DNA of 64,000 nucleotides, taken from positions 434,001-498,000 of the forward strand of contig CAZPUQ010000001.1 of NCBI GenBank assembly GCA_964589785.1, given 5' to 3'. The position numbers and the translations under genes are program-made. The notes beneath the pieces are model-generated. The model was not told where the DNA came from. It saw only the letters and a program-made list of their open reading frames with translations, and did no database searches. Origin of the DNA: JAGVSR01 sp964589785 (lineage in GTDB: Bacteria; Pseudomonadota; Alphaproteobacteria; Rhizobiales; Hyphomicrobiaceae). Shown here piece after piece: positions 29,304-37,477 of this stretch; position 1 is the first letter of the stretch; every line of letters starts with the position of its first letter.

Positions 29304-30323
29304 ATGCGCGTCTATTACGATCGTGATGCCGACTTGAACCTCATCAAGACCAAGAAGGTCGCCATCGTCGGCTACGGCAGCCAGGGCCACGCCCACGCGC
29401 TGAACCTGCGCGATTCGGGCGTCAAAGACGTCGCGATCGCACTGCGCAAGGGGTCCGCCTCGGCTGCCAAGGCGGAGAAGGAAGGGCTCAAGGTCATGGA
29501 GGTGGCCGACGCCGGCAAGTGGGCCGACGTCATCATGATGCTGACGCCCGACGAGCTGCAGGCCGACATCTACCGCGATCACCTGCACGCCAACATGAAG
29601 AAGGGCGCGGCGCTGATGTTCGCGCACGGCCTCAACGTCCACTTCAACCTCATCGAGCCGCGCGAGGACCTCGACGTCGGCATGGTCGCGCCCAAGGGAC
29701 CGGGCCATACCGTGCGCGGCGAATACCTGAAGGGCGGCGGCGTTCCCTGCCTCATCGCCGTGCACCAGAACAAGTCGGGCAACGCGCACGAGCTTTTCCT
29801 CTCGTATGCCTCCGGCGTCGGCGGCGGACGCTCCGGCGTCATCGAGACGACGTTCCGGGAAGAGTGCGAGACGGACCTCTTCGGCGAGCAGGCCGTGCTC
29901 TGCGGCGGCCTCGTCGAACTCATCCGCGCCGGGTTCGAGACGCTGGTCGAAGCCGGCTATGCGCCGGAGATGGCCTATTTCGAGTGCCTGCACGAGGTGA
30001 AGCTGATCGTCGACCTCATCTACGAGGGCGGCATCGCCAACATGAACTACTCGATCTCGAACACGGCCGAGTACGGCGAGTACCGCACCGGACCGCGCAT
30101 CATCACGGCGGAGACGAAGGCCGAGATGAAGCGTGTCCTTCAGGATATCCAGTCCGGCCGCTTCACGCGCGACTGGATGCTCGAGTGCACGGCCGGCCAG
30201 CCGAGCTTCAAGGCCACACGCCGCCTCAACGACGCCCACCAGATCGAAGAGGTGGGCGCGAAGCTGCGCGCGATGATGCCGTGGATCGCCAAGAACAAGC
30301 TCGTCGACAAGGGCCGCAACTGA
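29304..30323 (+). CDS. ilvC: ketol-acid reductoisomerase (NADP+), class I
   Basis: Second enzyme of branched-chain amino acid synthesis, isomerising and reducing acetolactate or acetohydroxybutyrate. At 339 residues it is the short class I form. It has the Rossmann nucleotide-binding loop VGYGSQGHAHALNLRDSG (about residues 20-37), FAHGLNVHF, VAPKGPGHTVRGEY, the metal-binding DLFGEQAVLCGG and FECLHEVKLIVDL. It forms its own transcription unit, closed by the palindromic terminator at 30355. Confidence 0.97.
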   Translation: MRVYYDRDADLNLIKTKKVAIVGYGSQGHAHALNLRDSGVKDVAIALRKGSASAAKAEKEGLKVMEVADAGKWADVIMMLTPDELQADIYRDHLHANMKKGAALMFAHGLNVHFNLIEPREDLDVGMVAPKGPGHTVRGEYLKGGGVPCLIAVHQNKSGNAHELFLSYASGVGGGRSGVIETTFREECETDLFGEQAVLCGGLVELIRAGFETLVEAGYAPEMAYFECLHEVKLIVDLIYEGGIANMNYSISNTAEYGEYRTGPRIITAETKAEMKRVLQDIQSGRFTRDWMLECTAGQPSFKATRRLNDAHQIEEVGAKLRAMMPWIAKNKLVDKGRN

Positions 30324-30354
30324 TCCGTTCGGTCGACGTCGTCCGTGGCGAACA

Positions 30355-30392
30355 AAACCCCGCCGGCTGGCCAGCCGGCGGGGTTTCTTTTT
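30355..30392. terminator. bidirectional rho-independent terminator after ilvC
   Basis: A perfect 32-bp palindrome (30355-30386; half-site AAACCCCGCCGGCTGG) is followed by CTTTTTC on the plus strand and preceded by AAAA, so it has a U-tract in both directions. It separates ilvC from the convergent exported-protein gene whose stop is at 30420. Confidence 0.9.
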
Positions 30393-30419
30393 CAAAGCGT
30401 GCCTCTCTTGCGCGCGCCG

Positions 30420-31661
30420 TCACGGCGTTCGGTCTGACGGTTGCGCCCCCTCGTCCTCGCGCTCGTAGATGCGGTTGCCGACTACGAGCAGGTCGGGGCG
30501 CTCCAAGTCGCCGCGCAAGCCGAACAGATAGGACCGCTCCGGCTTGCCGCCTTCCGCCAGCCGGATCGTGCGTTGCGAGATCGCGTAGGTGCCACTCAGC
30601 GTGCGGCCCTCGCTCCGGAGCAGCAGGCTGCCGTCGGGATAGAACGACAACCGGTCCGGCAGGTCCTCGCTGACGGGCCCGCCGATGGCGCGGTAGCCTC
30701 CCGCGAAGGTGAGCGCGGCGGGGGCGGCGAGCGTCTTGGCGGCGGCGGCGACCGCGGTGCCTTGCGTGCCGTCCGAGAAGGCGAGCGCATAGGCTTCTCC
30801 GTCGCGCTGCCAGCGGCCGGTGCCGGGGCTGCCCGGCGGCCGCGAGGCCGGGTCGAACGCGGCCGGCGCCGACATCTCGCCTTCGAAGACGCGGCCGTCC
30901 TTCATCAGGAGCGCCGTCACCGCCATCGGCTCGGCCGGCTCGCCCGGCTTCGTGGCGTCGAAGGCGAAGCGCAGGTACTGGATGACGTTCTCGACGTCGT
31001 CATCGGGATGGGCCAGCGCGGCGTCCGCCCCGGCAGGCGGCGCGCCGTTGCCGGCATCTGGCGGCCCGGCCGCAGCGGCGCGGGCCGCCACCTCGGCGGA
31101 GAGTTCCGGCGTCACGATGAGGCCGCGCGCGCGCCACTGATCGACGAGGGTGCGGGCGCTGCCGAGACGTGGGTCGTCCGCGGCCATGCCGATGGGGGCG
31201 GCGATGAAGAACACCTGCATCCGGCCACCCGGCGCGGCATAGCCGGTGGCCTCGAGCCGCGCCTCGCTGCCGTCGTCGAGCGCGACGACGAGCGGCACCG
31301 TCAGCCCCGGCGCCACCGCGTCGGAGGCCGGCAAGGGCACGGGCACGCCGGCGGGCCGCGCCTCGCCGAAGAGGTCTTCGATGAGGGCCGGCACATCGTC
31401 GATGAAGGCGGTCCGGGCGTCGCCGGCCTTCGCCGCGACCGGGGGCGCGATGAGGGTCACGGTCCCCGCCGCATCCGACGGCGAGAAGATCGCGATGACG
31501 TCGGTGATGGCGACTGTCCATCCGGCCGGCAGAGGCCCGAGGGGGGAGTCCTCCGCATGCGACGGCGCCAACATGACGAGCATCCACAGCGCCGCGGCGA
31601 GCCCGCGCCTCCTGTCGCAGGCCGCGCTTCCGTCGCTCGTCGCTCGCGTGCCGCCCCGCAT
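30420..31661 (-). CDS. exported protein of unknown function, 413 aa
   Basis: A 413-residue exported protein with an N-terminal basic stretch and signal peptide (hydrophobic core LAAALWMLVML, cleavage near SHAE, residue 36). The mature N-terminal part (WTVAITDVIAIFSPS) looks like a small beta domain. The C-terminal half (from about residue 260) contains a GRWQRDGEAYALAF and SGTYAISQRTIRLAEGG pattern like a lipocalin-type or copper-resistance-like beta sheet, but no family is certain. ATG 31661 has AAGGCG upstream and is preferred to the longer frame. Divergent from the Nudix gene. Confidence 0.65.
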   Translation of the reverse strand: MRGGTRATSDGSAACDRRRGLAAALWMLVMLAPSHAEDSPLGPLPAGWTVAITDVIAIFSPSDAAGTVTLIAPPVAAKAGDARTAFIDDVPALIEDLFGEARPAGVPVPLPASDAVAPGLTVPLVVALDDGSEARLEATGYAAPGGRMQVFFIAAPIGMAADDPRLGSARTLVDQWRARGLIVTPELSAEVAARAAAAGPPDAGNGAPPAGADAALAHPDDDVENVIQYLRFAFDATKPGEPAEPMAVTALLMKDGRVFEGEMSAPAAFDPASRPPGSPGTGRWQRDGEAYALAFSDGTQGTAVAAAAKTLAAPAALTFAGGYRAIGGPVSEDLPDRLSFYPDGSLLLRSEGRTLSGTYAISQRTIRLAEGGKPERSYLFGLRGDLERPDLLVVGNRIYEREDEGAQPSDRTP

Positions 31662-31852
31662 TCGCTTTCGCCTTCGCCCACCTATGGCGGTTGGATCGGT
31701 CCCAAGTTCAGGGGGACCGTATGTCGTGCGTGTGGCATGAGGTGTTGCATCCAAGCCGCCGTCGTGCAACCGACCGGGCCTTGAGCATCAAAAGGCCGCC
31801 GCCTGTCCGCATGCGGATCGGCAGGAGCGCCTCGAGCCCATGGGACGGAGAC

Positions 31853-32575
31853 ATGCGGGAGCCTGAGGCCGCACGCGTGATCGCGATCGAGCGCTGCGAT
31901 CTCGTCGTCGCGGAGCGCGCGTGGGCGTTCGCGTCGGACAAGCAGCGCGAGATCGACGCGCACTGGCAGCGTCGGCGTGCCGAGAACCCGGCCTTCTTCA
32001 ACGGCCGCATCCACATGCTGGCCCGGTACGCCGTGTCCCGCGGCGTCCTCTCGGGCGTGCTGTTCCCGGTCGACTTCAAGAGCTTTCTCTACTGGCGCGA
32101 TGAGGGCGCACCCGACCGGTCGGTGTTCGACGCCTTCGGCTCGGCGCTGATCCGGACGCGCGACGGTGCGATCCTGCTCGGCCGGCAGCGTCCGGGGAAC
32201 GTGAACGAAGGCCTCGTCTATCTGCCGGGCGGCTTCATCGACGCCCGCGATGTGACGGACGACGGCTCTGTCGATATTCGCGCCAGCGTGCTGCGGGAGG
32301 TGGCCGAGGAGACGGGGCTGCCGGCCGACCTCTTCCGCGCACAACCCGGCTACCGTGCGGCCTTCATCGGACAGCAGGTTTCCCTCGCGGTCGAGCTTCG
32401 CGCGGATGCCGATGCGGATGCGCTCGTCGGCCGCATCCGCGAGAACCTCGCCGCCGATCCCAACTCAGAGCTGGAGGATGTGGTCGCCGTGCGCACGCTC
32501 CGCGACCTTCGGCGCCATCCCGTGCCCGCCTATGCGCACGCCCTCGTCGGCTCCGCGCTCGACGGTGGAGCCTAG
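31853..32575 (+). CDS. Nudix hydrolase with an expanded Nudix box
   Basis: A 240-residue protein. The N-terminal 90 residues form a partner domain (AWAFASDKQREIDAHWQRRRAENPAFFNGR in its middle, cited here only by position about 24-53). A Nudix fold follows, starting near FGSALIRTRDGAILLGRQRPG. The catalytic helix REVAEETGL is intact, but the segment between LPGGFIDA and it is about 7 residues longer than the standard G-x5-E-x7-REUxEExGU spacing and lacks the first Glu. The substrate is probably a nucleoside diphosphate derivative; unknown. ATG 31853 has ACGGAG 5 nt upstream. Confidence 0.78.
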   Translation: MREPEAARVIAIERCDLVVAERAWAFASDKQREIDAHWQRRRAENPAFFNGRIHMLARYAVSRGVLSGVLFPVDFKSFLYWRDEGAPDRSVFDAFGSALIRTRDGAILLGRQRPGNVNEGLVYLPGGFIDARDVTDDGSVDIRASVLREVAEETGLPADLFRAQPGYRAAFIGQQVSLAVELRADADADALVGRIRENLAADPNSELEDVVAVRTLRDLRRHPVPAYAHALVGSALDGGA

Positions 32576-32660
32576 CCGGCCCGGCCGGGCCGCTTTGCGC
32601 TTGGAGGCGGACGGCGAATGGGCTAAGTGCGGCGTCGCACGGGGCCAGGGTGGGGACGAC

Positions 32661-33569
32661 ATGCGGCTCTCCTTCAATACGCTCGACGTCTTCACGGACC
32701 GCCGCTTCGGCGGCAATCCGCTGGCCGTCGTGCACGGCGCGGGCGGCCTCACGGGCGGCCAGATGCAGGCCATTGCCCGCGAGTTCAATCTCTCGGAGAC
32801 CGTCTTCGTCCTGCCGTCGGAGAATCCGGCGCACTCGGCGCGCCTGCGCATCTTCACGCCGCTGAAGGAACTGCCCTTCGCCGGGCATCCGACCGTCGGC
32901 GCCGCCGCGCTGCTGGCCGAGAACAAGTTCGGCCCGGGGCGCGACGCGGATGCGTTGATCGTGCTCGAGGAGGGCATCGGCACCATCCGCGTCGGCGTCA
33001 GGCTGCGCAAGGACCAGCCGCCGTTCGCCGAGTTCGACGCGCCGAAGGTTCCCGTCGAGGCCGGCAAGCTGCCGCCCGTCGACGTGCTGGCCGCAGGCCT
33101 CGGGCTCATTCCGAGCGAGATCGGCTTCGAGAACCACCGCCCGGTCTGCTACGCGGCCGGCAGCGCCTTTGCGTTCGTTCCGGTCGCCTCGCGCGAAGCG
33201 ATCGCCCGCGCGCGCGTCAACGGGGCGCACTGGGCGGCGGCCTTCCAGGAGCAGGGGATCGTCGGCGCCTACATCTACACGCGCCAGTGCGAGCACACCA
33301 CGTCGGCCTTCCATGTCCGCATGTTCGCGCCCGATGTCGGCGTGCCGGAGGATCCCGCGACGGGCTCGGCGGCGGTCTGCTTCGCCGGCGTGATCGAGCG
33401 CTTCGACGATCTGAGGGACGGCACGCATCGCCGCACCATCGAGCAGGGGTTCGAGATGAACCGGCCGAGCTTCCTGTCGCTCGTCCTGCACGTCGACGGC
33501 CAGCGGCTCCAAGGTGTGCGCATCGGCGGCCAGTCGGTGCGCGTCAGCGAGGGCACGATCGAGGTTTGA
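32661..33569 (+). CDS. PhzF-like isomerase/epimerase family protein
   Basis: A 302-residue protein of the PhzF (DapF-fold) family. It begins FNTLDVFTDRRFGGNPLAVV, has the catalytic-Glu motif EFNLSETVFV (about residues 40-49), then LPFAGHPTVGAAALL and the C-terminal EDPATGSAAVCFAG (about 225-238). Most family members outside phenazine clusters have unknown substrates. No other phenazine gene is nearby, so phenazine synthesis is not implied. It lies 85 nt after the Nudix gene and may be co-transcribed. Confidence 0.88.
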   Translation: MRLSFNTLDVFTDRRFGGNPLAVVHGAGGLTGGQMQAIAREFNLSETVFVLPSENPAHSARLRIFTPLKELPFAGHPTVGAAALLAENKFGPGRDADALIVLEEGIGTIRVGVRLRKDQPPFAEFDAPKVPVEAGKLPPVDVLAAGLGLIPSEIGFENHRPVCYAAGSAFAFVPVASREAIARARVNGAHWAAAFQEQGIVGAYIYTRQCEHTTSAFHVRMFAPDVGVPEDPATGSAAVCFAGVIERFDDLRDGTHRRTIEQGFEMNRPSFLSLVLHVDGQRLQGVRIGGQSVRVSEGTIEV

Positions 33570-33605
33570 GGCGGGCGAGGTCTGAGCCGCGCGCCGCCTC
33601 GCCGT

Positions 33606-34163
33606 TTATGCTGTGCGGCGGCCGGGCAGCATGCGGAGAAGCGTGTCGTCTTTCATGACGGCGTGATGGACGATGGCCATGAGCGCGTGCCCACCGATCA
33701 GCAGGTAGCCGAGCGTGCCGCCGGCCTCGTGCAGCTCCTCGAGCCGTCCGCCCAGGATTTTGTCCCGCCCGATCAGTGCCGGCAACTCGAGGCCGAACAA
33801 GCGCACGGGGTCGCCGTCGGCCGAGAGCGTTGCCCACCCGACGAGGGGCATGACGATCAGGAAGGCATAGAGCGCCAGATGCACGAGATGGGCGGCATGC
33901 TTTTGCCACGCTGCGAGCGGCGGCGTGATGGCCGGGGCCGGGCCGCCCGTGAGCCTCACGGCGAGGCGCGCGAGGGTGAGGCCGAGGATCGTGAGCCCCA
34001 GCGAATAGTGCGTCGCCTTCATGAACTCCCGGCCGGTGCTGCCGCGCTCGAAGACCTCGCGAAACTCCATGAAGACATAGGCGAGGACGACGAGCAGGAA
34101 CGTCAGCCAGTGGAGATGGATGCTGGCGAGGGGATAGCGGGGGGAGTTTGAGGGGTCTGTCAT
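33606..34163 (-). CDS. cytochrome b561 family protein
   Basis: A 185-residue inner-membrane di-haem cytochrome b with four transmembrane helices. Haem-ligand histidines are visible in ASIHLHWLTF (helix 1), KATHYSLG (helix 2), HAAHLVHLALY (helix 3) and GGHALMAIVHHAVM (helix 4), the standard bacterial b561 pattern. It likely passes electrons from ubiquinol to a periplasmic acceptor such as superoxide. It is a single gene, convergent with the PhzF-like gene and divergent from the leuA leader. Confidence 0.9.
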   Translation of the reverse strand: MTDPSNSPRYPLASIHLHWLTFLLVVLAYVFMEFREVFERGSTGREFMKATHYSLGLTILGLTLARLAVRLTGGPAPAITPPLAAWQKHAAHLVHLALYAFLIVMPLVGWATLSADGDPVRLFGLELPALIGRDKILGGRLEELHEAGGTLGYLLIGGHALMAIVHHAVMKDDTLLRMLPGRRTA

Positions 34164-34351
34164 GGCAACCTGCGCTGTGAGGGCTTCGGGTTACGGGCGT
34201 TCGGCCCTTGTGCGGCAAGATTGCCGGGTCCGGCCTGACGGCCGCCTGACGGGTCCGCCGGGACCCCGGGGGAGCGCTGTTGCAGCGCATTGTCAACCAA
34301 TTCCGCATATTGTACGAGTTGGCGCAGTCCTGGACCCGAGATCAGAGCGCG

Positions 34352-34471
34352 ATGTCGATGTTCGACACCCGGCCCGGCCATTGTCCCCGCTCCGCGGCCC
34401 CTTCGCCGCGGGCCGCGCCGTGCCGTGCCGCGATCCTCTCGCTCCTGCCGCTGCTCCTTACCGGCCCCTGA
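34352..34471 (+). CDS. candidate leu operon leader peptide
   Basis: A short frame from ATG 34352 (or ATG 34358) to TGA 34471 ends in ILSLLPLLLTGP, so 7 of 10 consecutive codons (34436-34465) are Ile or Leu. It lies 132 nt before leuA and its stop falls in the left arm of a long hairpin. This is the layout of a ribosome-dependent leucine attenuator, known upstream of leuA in several proteobacteria. The ribosome site is weak. The first 27 residues have no clear role. Confidence 0.55.
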   Translation: MSMFDTRPGHCPRSAAPSPRAAPCRAAILSLLPLLLTGP

Positions 34472-34521
34472 GCCGGCCCCGCCGCGTGCGATCAGAGCGC
34501 CGCGCGGCGACCGCTCAGGGG
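34393..34521 (+). promoter_or_regulatory. attenuator-like hairpins upstream of leuA
   Basis: Two strong stems flank the Leu-codon run. One is CGCGGCCC (34393-34400) with GGGCCGCG (34410-34417). The other is CCCCTGAGC (34465-34473) with GCTCAGGGG (34513-34521), enclosing a nested stem CGCCGCG (34480-34486) with CGCGGCG (34503-34509). A ribosome paused at the Leu codons would leave the second stem free; one reaching the stop would cover its left arm. No U-tract follows, so control could act on translation or through Rho. Confidence 0.45.
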
Positions 34522-34603
34522 AGGACGGACGAGCAAGCCGAAATCAGACTTCTTCGCCCCGTGAGCCGCGTGCGCCGCCGGGCCGGACCTTGAGGATCCC
34601 CGC

Positions 34604-36148
34604 ATGACTTCCACGACCGACCATGTCGTCATCTTCGACACCACCTTGCGCGACGGCGAGCAGTGCCCCGGCGCCACCATGACCTACGAGGAAAAGCTCG
34701 AGGTCGCCGATTGCCTCGATGCGCTGGGCGTCGACGTCATCGAGGCCGGCTTCCCGATCGCCTCGGAGGGCGACTTCGATGCCGTGAGCGCCATCGCCCG
34801 GCGCGTTCAGAACGCGACCGTGGCCGGCCTCGCCCGTGCCATCAACGCCGACATCGACCGCGCCGGCGAAGCCGTGCGCCACGCCCGCCGCGGCCGTATC
34901 CACACCTTCGTCTCCACGTCGCCGATCCACCTCGAGTACCAGATGCGCAAGTCGCAGGCCGAGGTGCTGGAGATCATTGCCGCGACCGTGTCCCGCGCCC
35001 GCAACCTCGTCGAGGACGTGGAGTGGTCGGCCATGGATGCCACGCGCACACCGATTGACTACCTGTGCCAGTGCGTCGAGGCGGCGATCAAGGCCGGCGC
35101 CACCACCATCAACCTGCCAGATACGGTCGGCTATGCGACGCCGCAGGAGTATTTCGAGATGTTCCGGGCCGTGCGCGAGCGCGTGGTGAACGCCGACAAG
35201 GCGATTTTTTCCACGCATTGCCACAACGACCTGGGGCTCGCGGTCGCCAACTCGCTGGCTGCCCTCGGCGCCGGCGCGCGCCAGATCGAATGCACCATCA
35301 ACGGCATCGGAGAGCGTGCAGGCAATGCGGCGCTCGAAGAAGTGGTGATGGCGATCCGCACGCGCAGCGACGTGCTGCCCTATGAGACGCGCATCGACAC
35401 CGCGATGCTGTCGCGCGCCTCCAAGCTCGTCTCGTCGGTCACGAACTTCCCGGTGCAGTACAACAAGGCCATCGTCGGCCGGAATGCCTTCGCGCACGAG
35501 AGCGGCATCCACCAGGACGGCCTGCTCAAGTACCAGCAGACGTATGAGATCATGACGCCGGAATCGGTCGGCGTTGCCAAGACCTCGCTCGTCATGGGCA
35601 AGCACTCGGGCCGCAACGCGTTCCGCACCAAGCTCAGGGAGCTCGGCTTCGAGCTCGGCGAGAACGCGTTCGAGGACGCCTTCAACCGCTTCAAGGCGCT
35701 GGCCGACCGCAAGAAGCACATCTACGACGAGGACATCGAGGCGCTCGTCGACCACGAGATCGCGCACGCGCACGACCGCATGAAGGTCGCGGCGTTGACC
35801 GTCATTGCCGGCACGGTCGGTCCGCAGGCCGCAACCCTGACGCTCGAGATCGACGGCGTGCCGTCGACCGTCCAGGCGCAGGGCAACGGGCCTGTCGATG
35901 CAACCTTCAACGCCATCAAGATGCTGGTGCCGCATACCGCCCGCCTCGAGCTCTACCAGGTCCACGCCGTCACCGAGGGCACGGACGCCCAGGCCGAGGT
36001 CTCGGTGCGGCTGGAGGAGGATGGCCGGGTCGTCACCGGCCGCGGCGCCGACACCGACACGATGGTCGCCTCCGCCAAGGCCTATGTGGCGGCGCTCAAC
36101 AAGCTCATGGTGAAGCGCCAGAAGGTGGCGCAGGCGCAACAGGTCTGA
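34604..36148 (+). CDS. leuA: 2-isopropylmalate synthase
   Basis: First committed enzyme of leucine synthesis, condensing 2-ketoisovalerate and acetyl-CoA. The 514-residue length is the standard bacterial LeuA. Visible are DTTLRDGEQCPGATM (about residues 10-24), the metal-binding HCHNDLGLAVANS, GIGERAGNAALEEV, SGIHQDGLLKY and the C-terminal LeuA dimer domain that binds leucine for feedback inhibition. ATG 34604 follows CTTGAGGATCCCCGC. It is a single gene with a leader-peptide region upstream and a terminator at 36175. Confidence 0.96.
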   Translation: MTSTTDHVVIFDTTLRDGEQCPGATMTYEEKLEVADCLDALGVDVIEAGFPIASEGDFDAVSAIARRVQNATVAGLARAINADIDRAGEAVRHARRGRIHTFVSTSPIHLEYQMRKSQAEVLEIIAATVSRARNLVEDVEWSAMDATRTPIDYLCQCVEAAIKAGATTINLPDTVGYATPQEYFEMFRAVRERVVNADKAIFSTHCHNDLGLAVANSLAALGAGARQIECTINGIGERAGNAALEEVVMAIRTRSDVLPYETRIDTAMLSRASKLVSSVTNFPVQYNKAIVGRNAFAHESGIHQDGLLKYQQTYEIMTPESVGVAKTSLVMGKHSGRNAFRTKLRELGFELGENAFEDAFNRFKALADRKKHIYDEDIEALVDHEIAHAHDRMKVAALTVIAGTVGPQAATLTLEIDGVPSTVQAQGNGPVDATFNAIKMLVPHTARLELYQVHAVTEGTDAQAEVSVRLEEDGRVVTGRGADTDTMVASAKAYVAALNKLMVKRQKVAQAQQV

Positions 36149-36174
36149 CTGAAGGCGCCGGCCGGGCTCGGCGG

Positions 36175-36198
36175 AAGGGCGGCTGCGGCCGCCCTTTT
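36175..36198 (+). terminator. rho-independent terminator of leuA
   Basis: A 9-bp stem, AAGGGCGGC (36175-36183) with GCCGCCCTT (36188-36196), closes a TGCG tetraloop and is followed by TTCT, giving TTTT at 36195-36198. It lies 26 nt after the leuA stop. Confidence 0.85.
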
Positions 36199-36199
36199 C

Positions 36200-36229
36200 T
36201 TGGCCAAGGCAGGAAAATTCCTCTACTGT
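36200..36229 (+). promoter_or_regulatory. candidate promoter of the mre operon
   Basis: TTGGCC (36200-36205), an 18-nt spacer and TACTGT (36224-36229) form a reasonable vegetative promoter directly after the leuA terminator. It lies 120 nt before mreB. Confidence 0.4.
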
Positions 36230-36348
36230 AGCAGGGCTTATCCGCCCACGTCTGATCTGGCGCGCGAGCTTCCGGCGCGCTAGGGAAGGCGAGGGTCAAG
36301 GCCCCGGACGGCGCGACGTTTCGGGTACAGGTGTTCGAGTAGAGGCGT

Positions 36349-37389
36349 ATGCGTTTACCCGTCGGAATCCCCTTTTCGGAGGATATCGCGATCGATCTCG
36401 GGACGGTCAACACGATCGTCCACGTGATGGGGCGCGGCGTCGTGATCGACGAGCCGTCCGTCGTCGCGGTCCGCATCGGCGCCGGCCACCGCGAGGTTCT
36501 GGCGGTCGGCCACCAGGCCCGGCAGATGCTCGGCCGCACGCCGGGCTCGATCGAGACCATCCGGCCGCTCCGCGACGGCGTGATCGCCGATTTCGTTGCC
36601 ACCGAGGAGATGCTGCGCCATTTCATCCGGCGCACGCGCACGTCCTTCCTCGGCCTGCGCCGGCCGCGCATTCTCATCTGCGTTCCGGCCGGTGCCACGC
36701 CCGTCGAGCGCCGCGCCGTCTACGAGACGGCCGTGCAGGCCGGCGCGCGCAGCGTCTTCATCGTCGAGGAACCCATCGCCGCCGCGCTCGGCGCCGGATT
36801 GCCGGTCGACGAGCCGGCGGGATCGATGGCCGTCGATATCGGCGGGGGAACGACCGACATCGCCGTCATGTCGCTCGGCGGCGTGATCGAGGCGCGCTCC
36901 TTGCGGGTTGCGGGCAACGCCATGGACGAGGCGATCATCCGCTACATCCGCCGCGAGCATCAGCTCGTCCTCAGCGAGGCGAATGCGGAGCGCATCAAGA
37001 TCGAAGCGGGCTCGGCCTCGCGCGAGGTCAACGGGCTGACGAGCGAGATCCACATCCGCGGCCGCGATCTGCGCCACGGCAAGCCGAAGAGCACCGTGCT
37101 CGTGCCCCAGCATGTGGCCGAGGCCCTCGACGAGCCGATCGAGGCCATCGCGGAATTCATCGAGCGGACGCTCGAGGACCTGCCGACGGAGGTGTCGAAC
37201 GACATCTGCGACCGCGGCATCTGCCTGACAGGCGGTGGCGCGCTCCTGCACAAGCTCGATCAGGAGCTGGAACGCCGCGTCGGCGTGCCGTTCCTCGTGT
37301 CGGAAAGCCCGCTCCAATGCGTCGTGCGCGGCTCGGCGATGCTCTTGGAGAACATCGGCCGGCGCGAGCATCTTCTCATCCGGCCCTGA
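36349..37389 (+). CDS. mreB: rod shape-determining protein MreB
   Basis: Bacterial actin that forms membrane-bound filaments and directs the elongation peptidoglycan machinery. The 346-residue protein shows the actin-fold ATP motifs IAIDLGTVNTIV (phosphate 1, about residues 13-24), MAVDIGGGTTDIAVM (phosphate 2, about 161-175) and LTGGGALL (adenosine), plus EPIAAALGAGL. The N-terminus is short before the first motif, as usual. It is the first gene of mreB-mreC-mreD-mrdA-rodA. Confidence 0.96.
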   Translation: MRLPVGIPFSEDIAIDLGTVNTIVHVMGRGVVIDEPSVVAVRIGAGHREVLAVGHQARQMLGRTPGSIETIRPLRDGVIADFVATEEMLRHFIRRTRTSFLGLRRPRILICVPAGATPVERRAVYETAVQAGARSVFIVEEPIAAALGAGLPVDEPAGSMAVDIGGGTTDIAVMSLGGVIEARSLRVAGNAMDEAIIRYIRREHQLVLSEANAERIKIEAGSASREVNGLTSEIHIRGRDLRHGKPKSTVLVPQHVAEALDEPIEAIAEFIERTLEDLPTEVSNDICDRGICLTGGGALLHKLDQELERRVGVPFLVSESPLQCVVRGSAMLLENIGRREHLLIRP

Positions 37390-37477
37390 GGGAGCTCGCG
37401 ATGCCGCGGACGGGACAACGCCCCATCGTCTCGCGCGCCGCCAAAGCCGGTCCGCCCCGTATCGCGGAGGCGGTGCC

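Noticed and set aside
32661..33569. Phenazine biosynthesis suggested by the PhzF-like gene
   Set aside because: No other phz gene is present; most PhzF-fold proteins are outside phenazine pathways.
34544..36139. A 531-residue minus-strand frame opposite leuA
   Set aside because: Antisense shadow of leuA with no domain.
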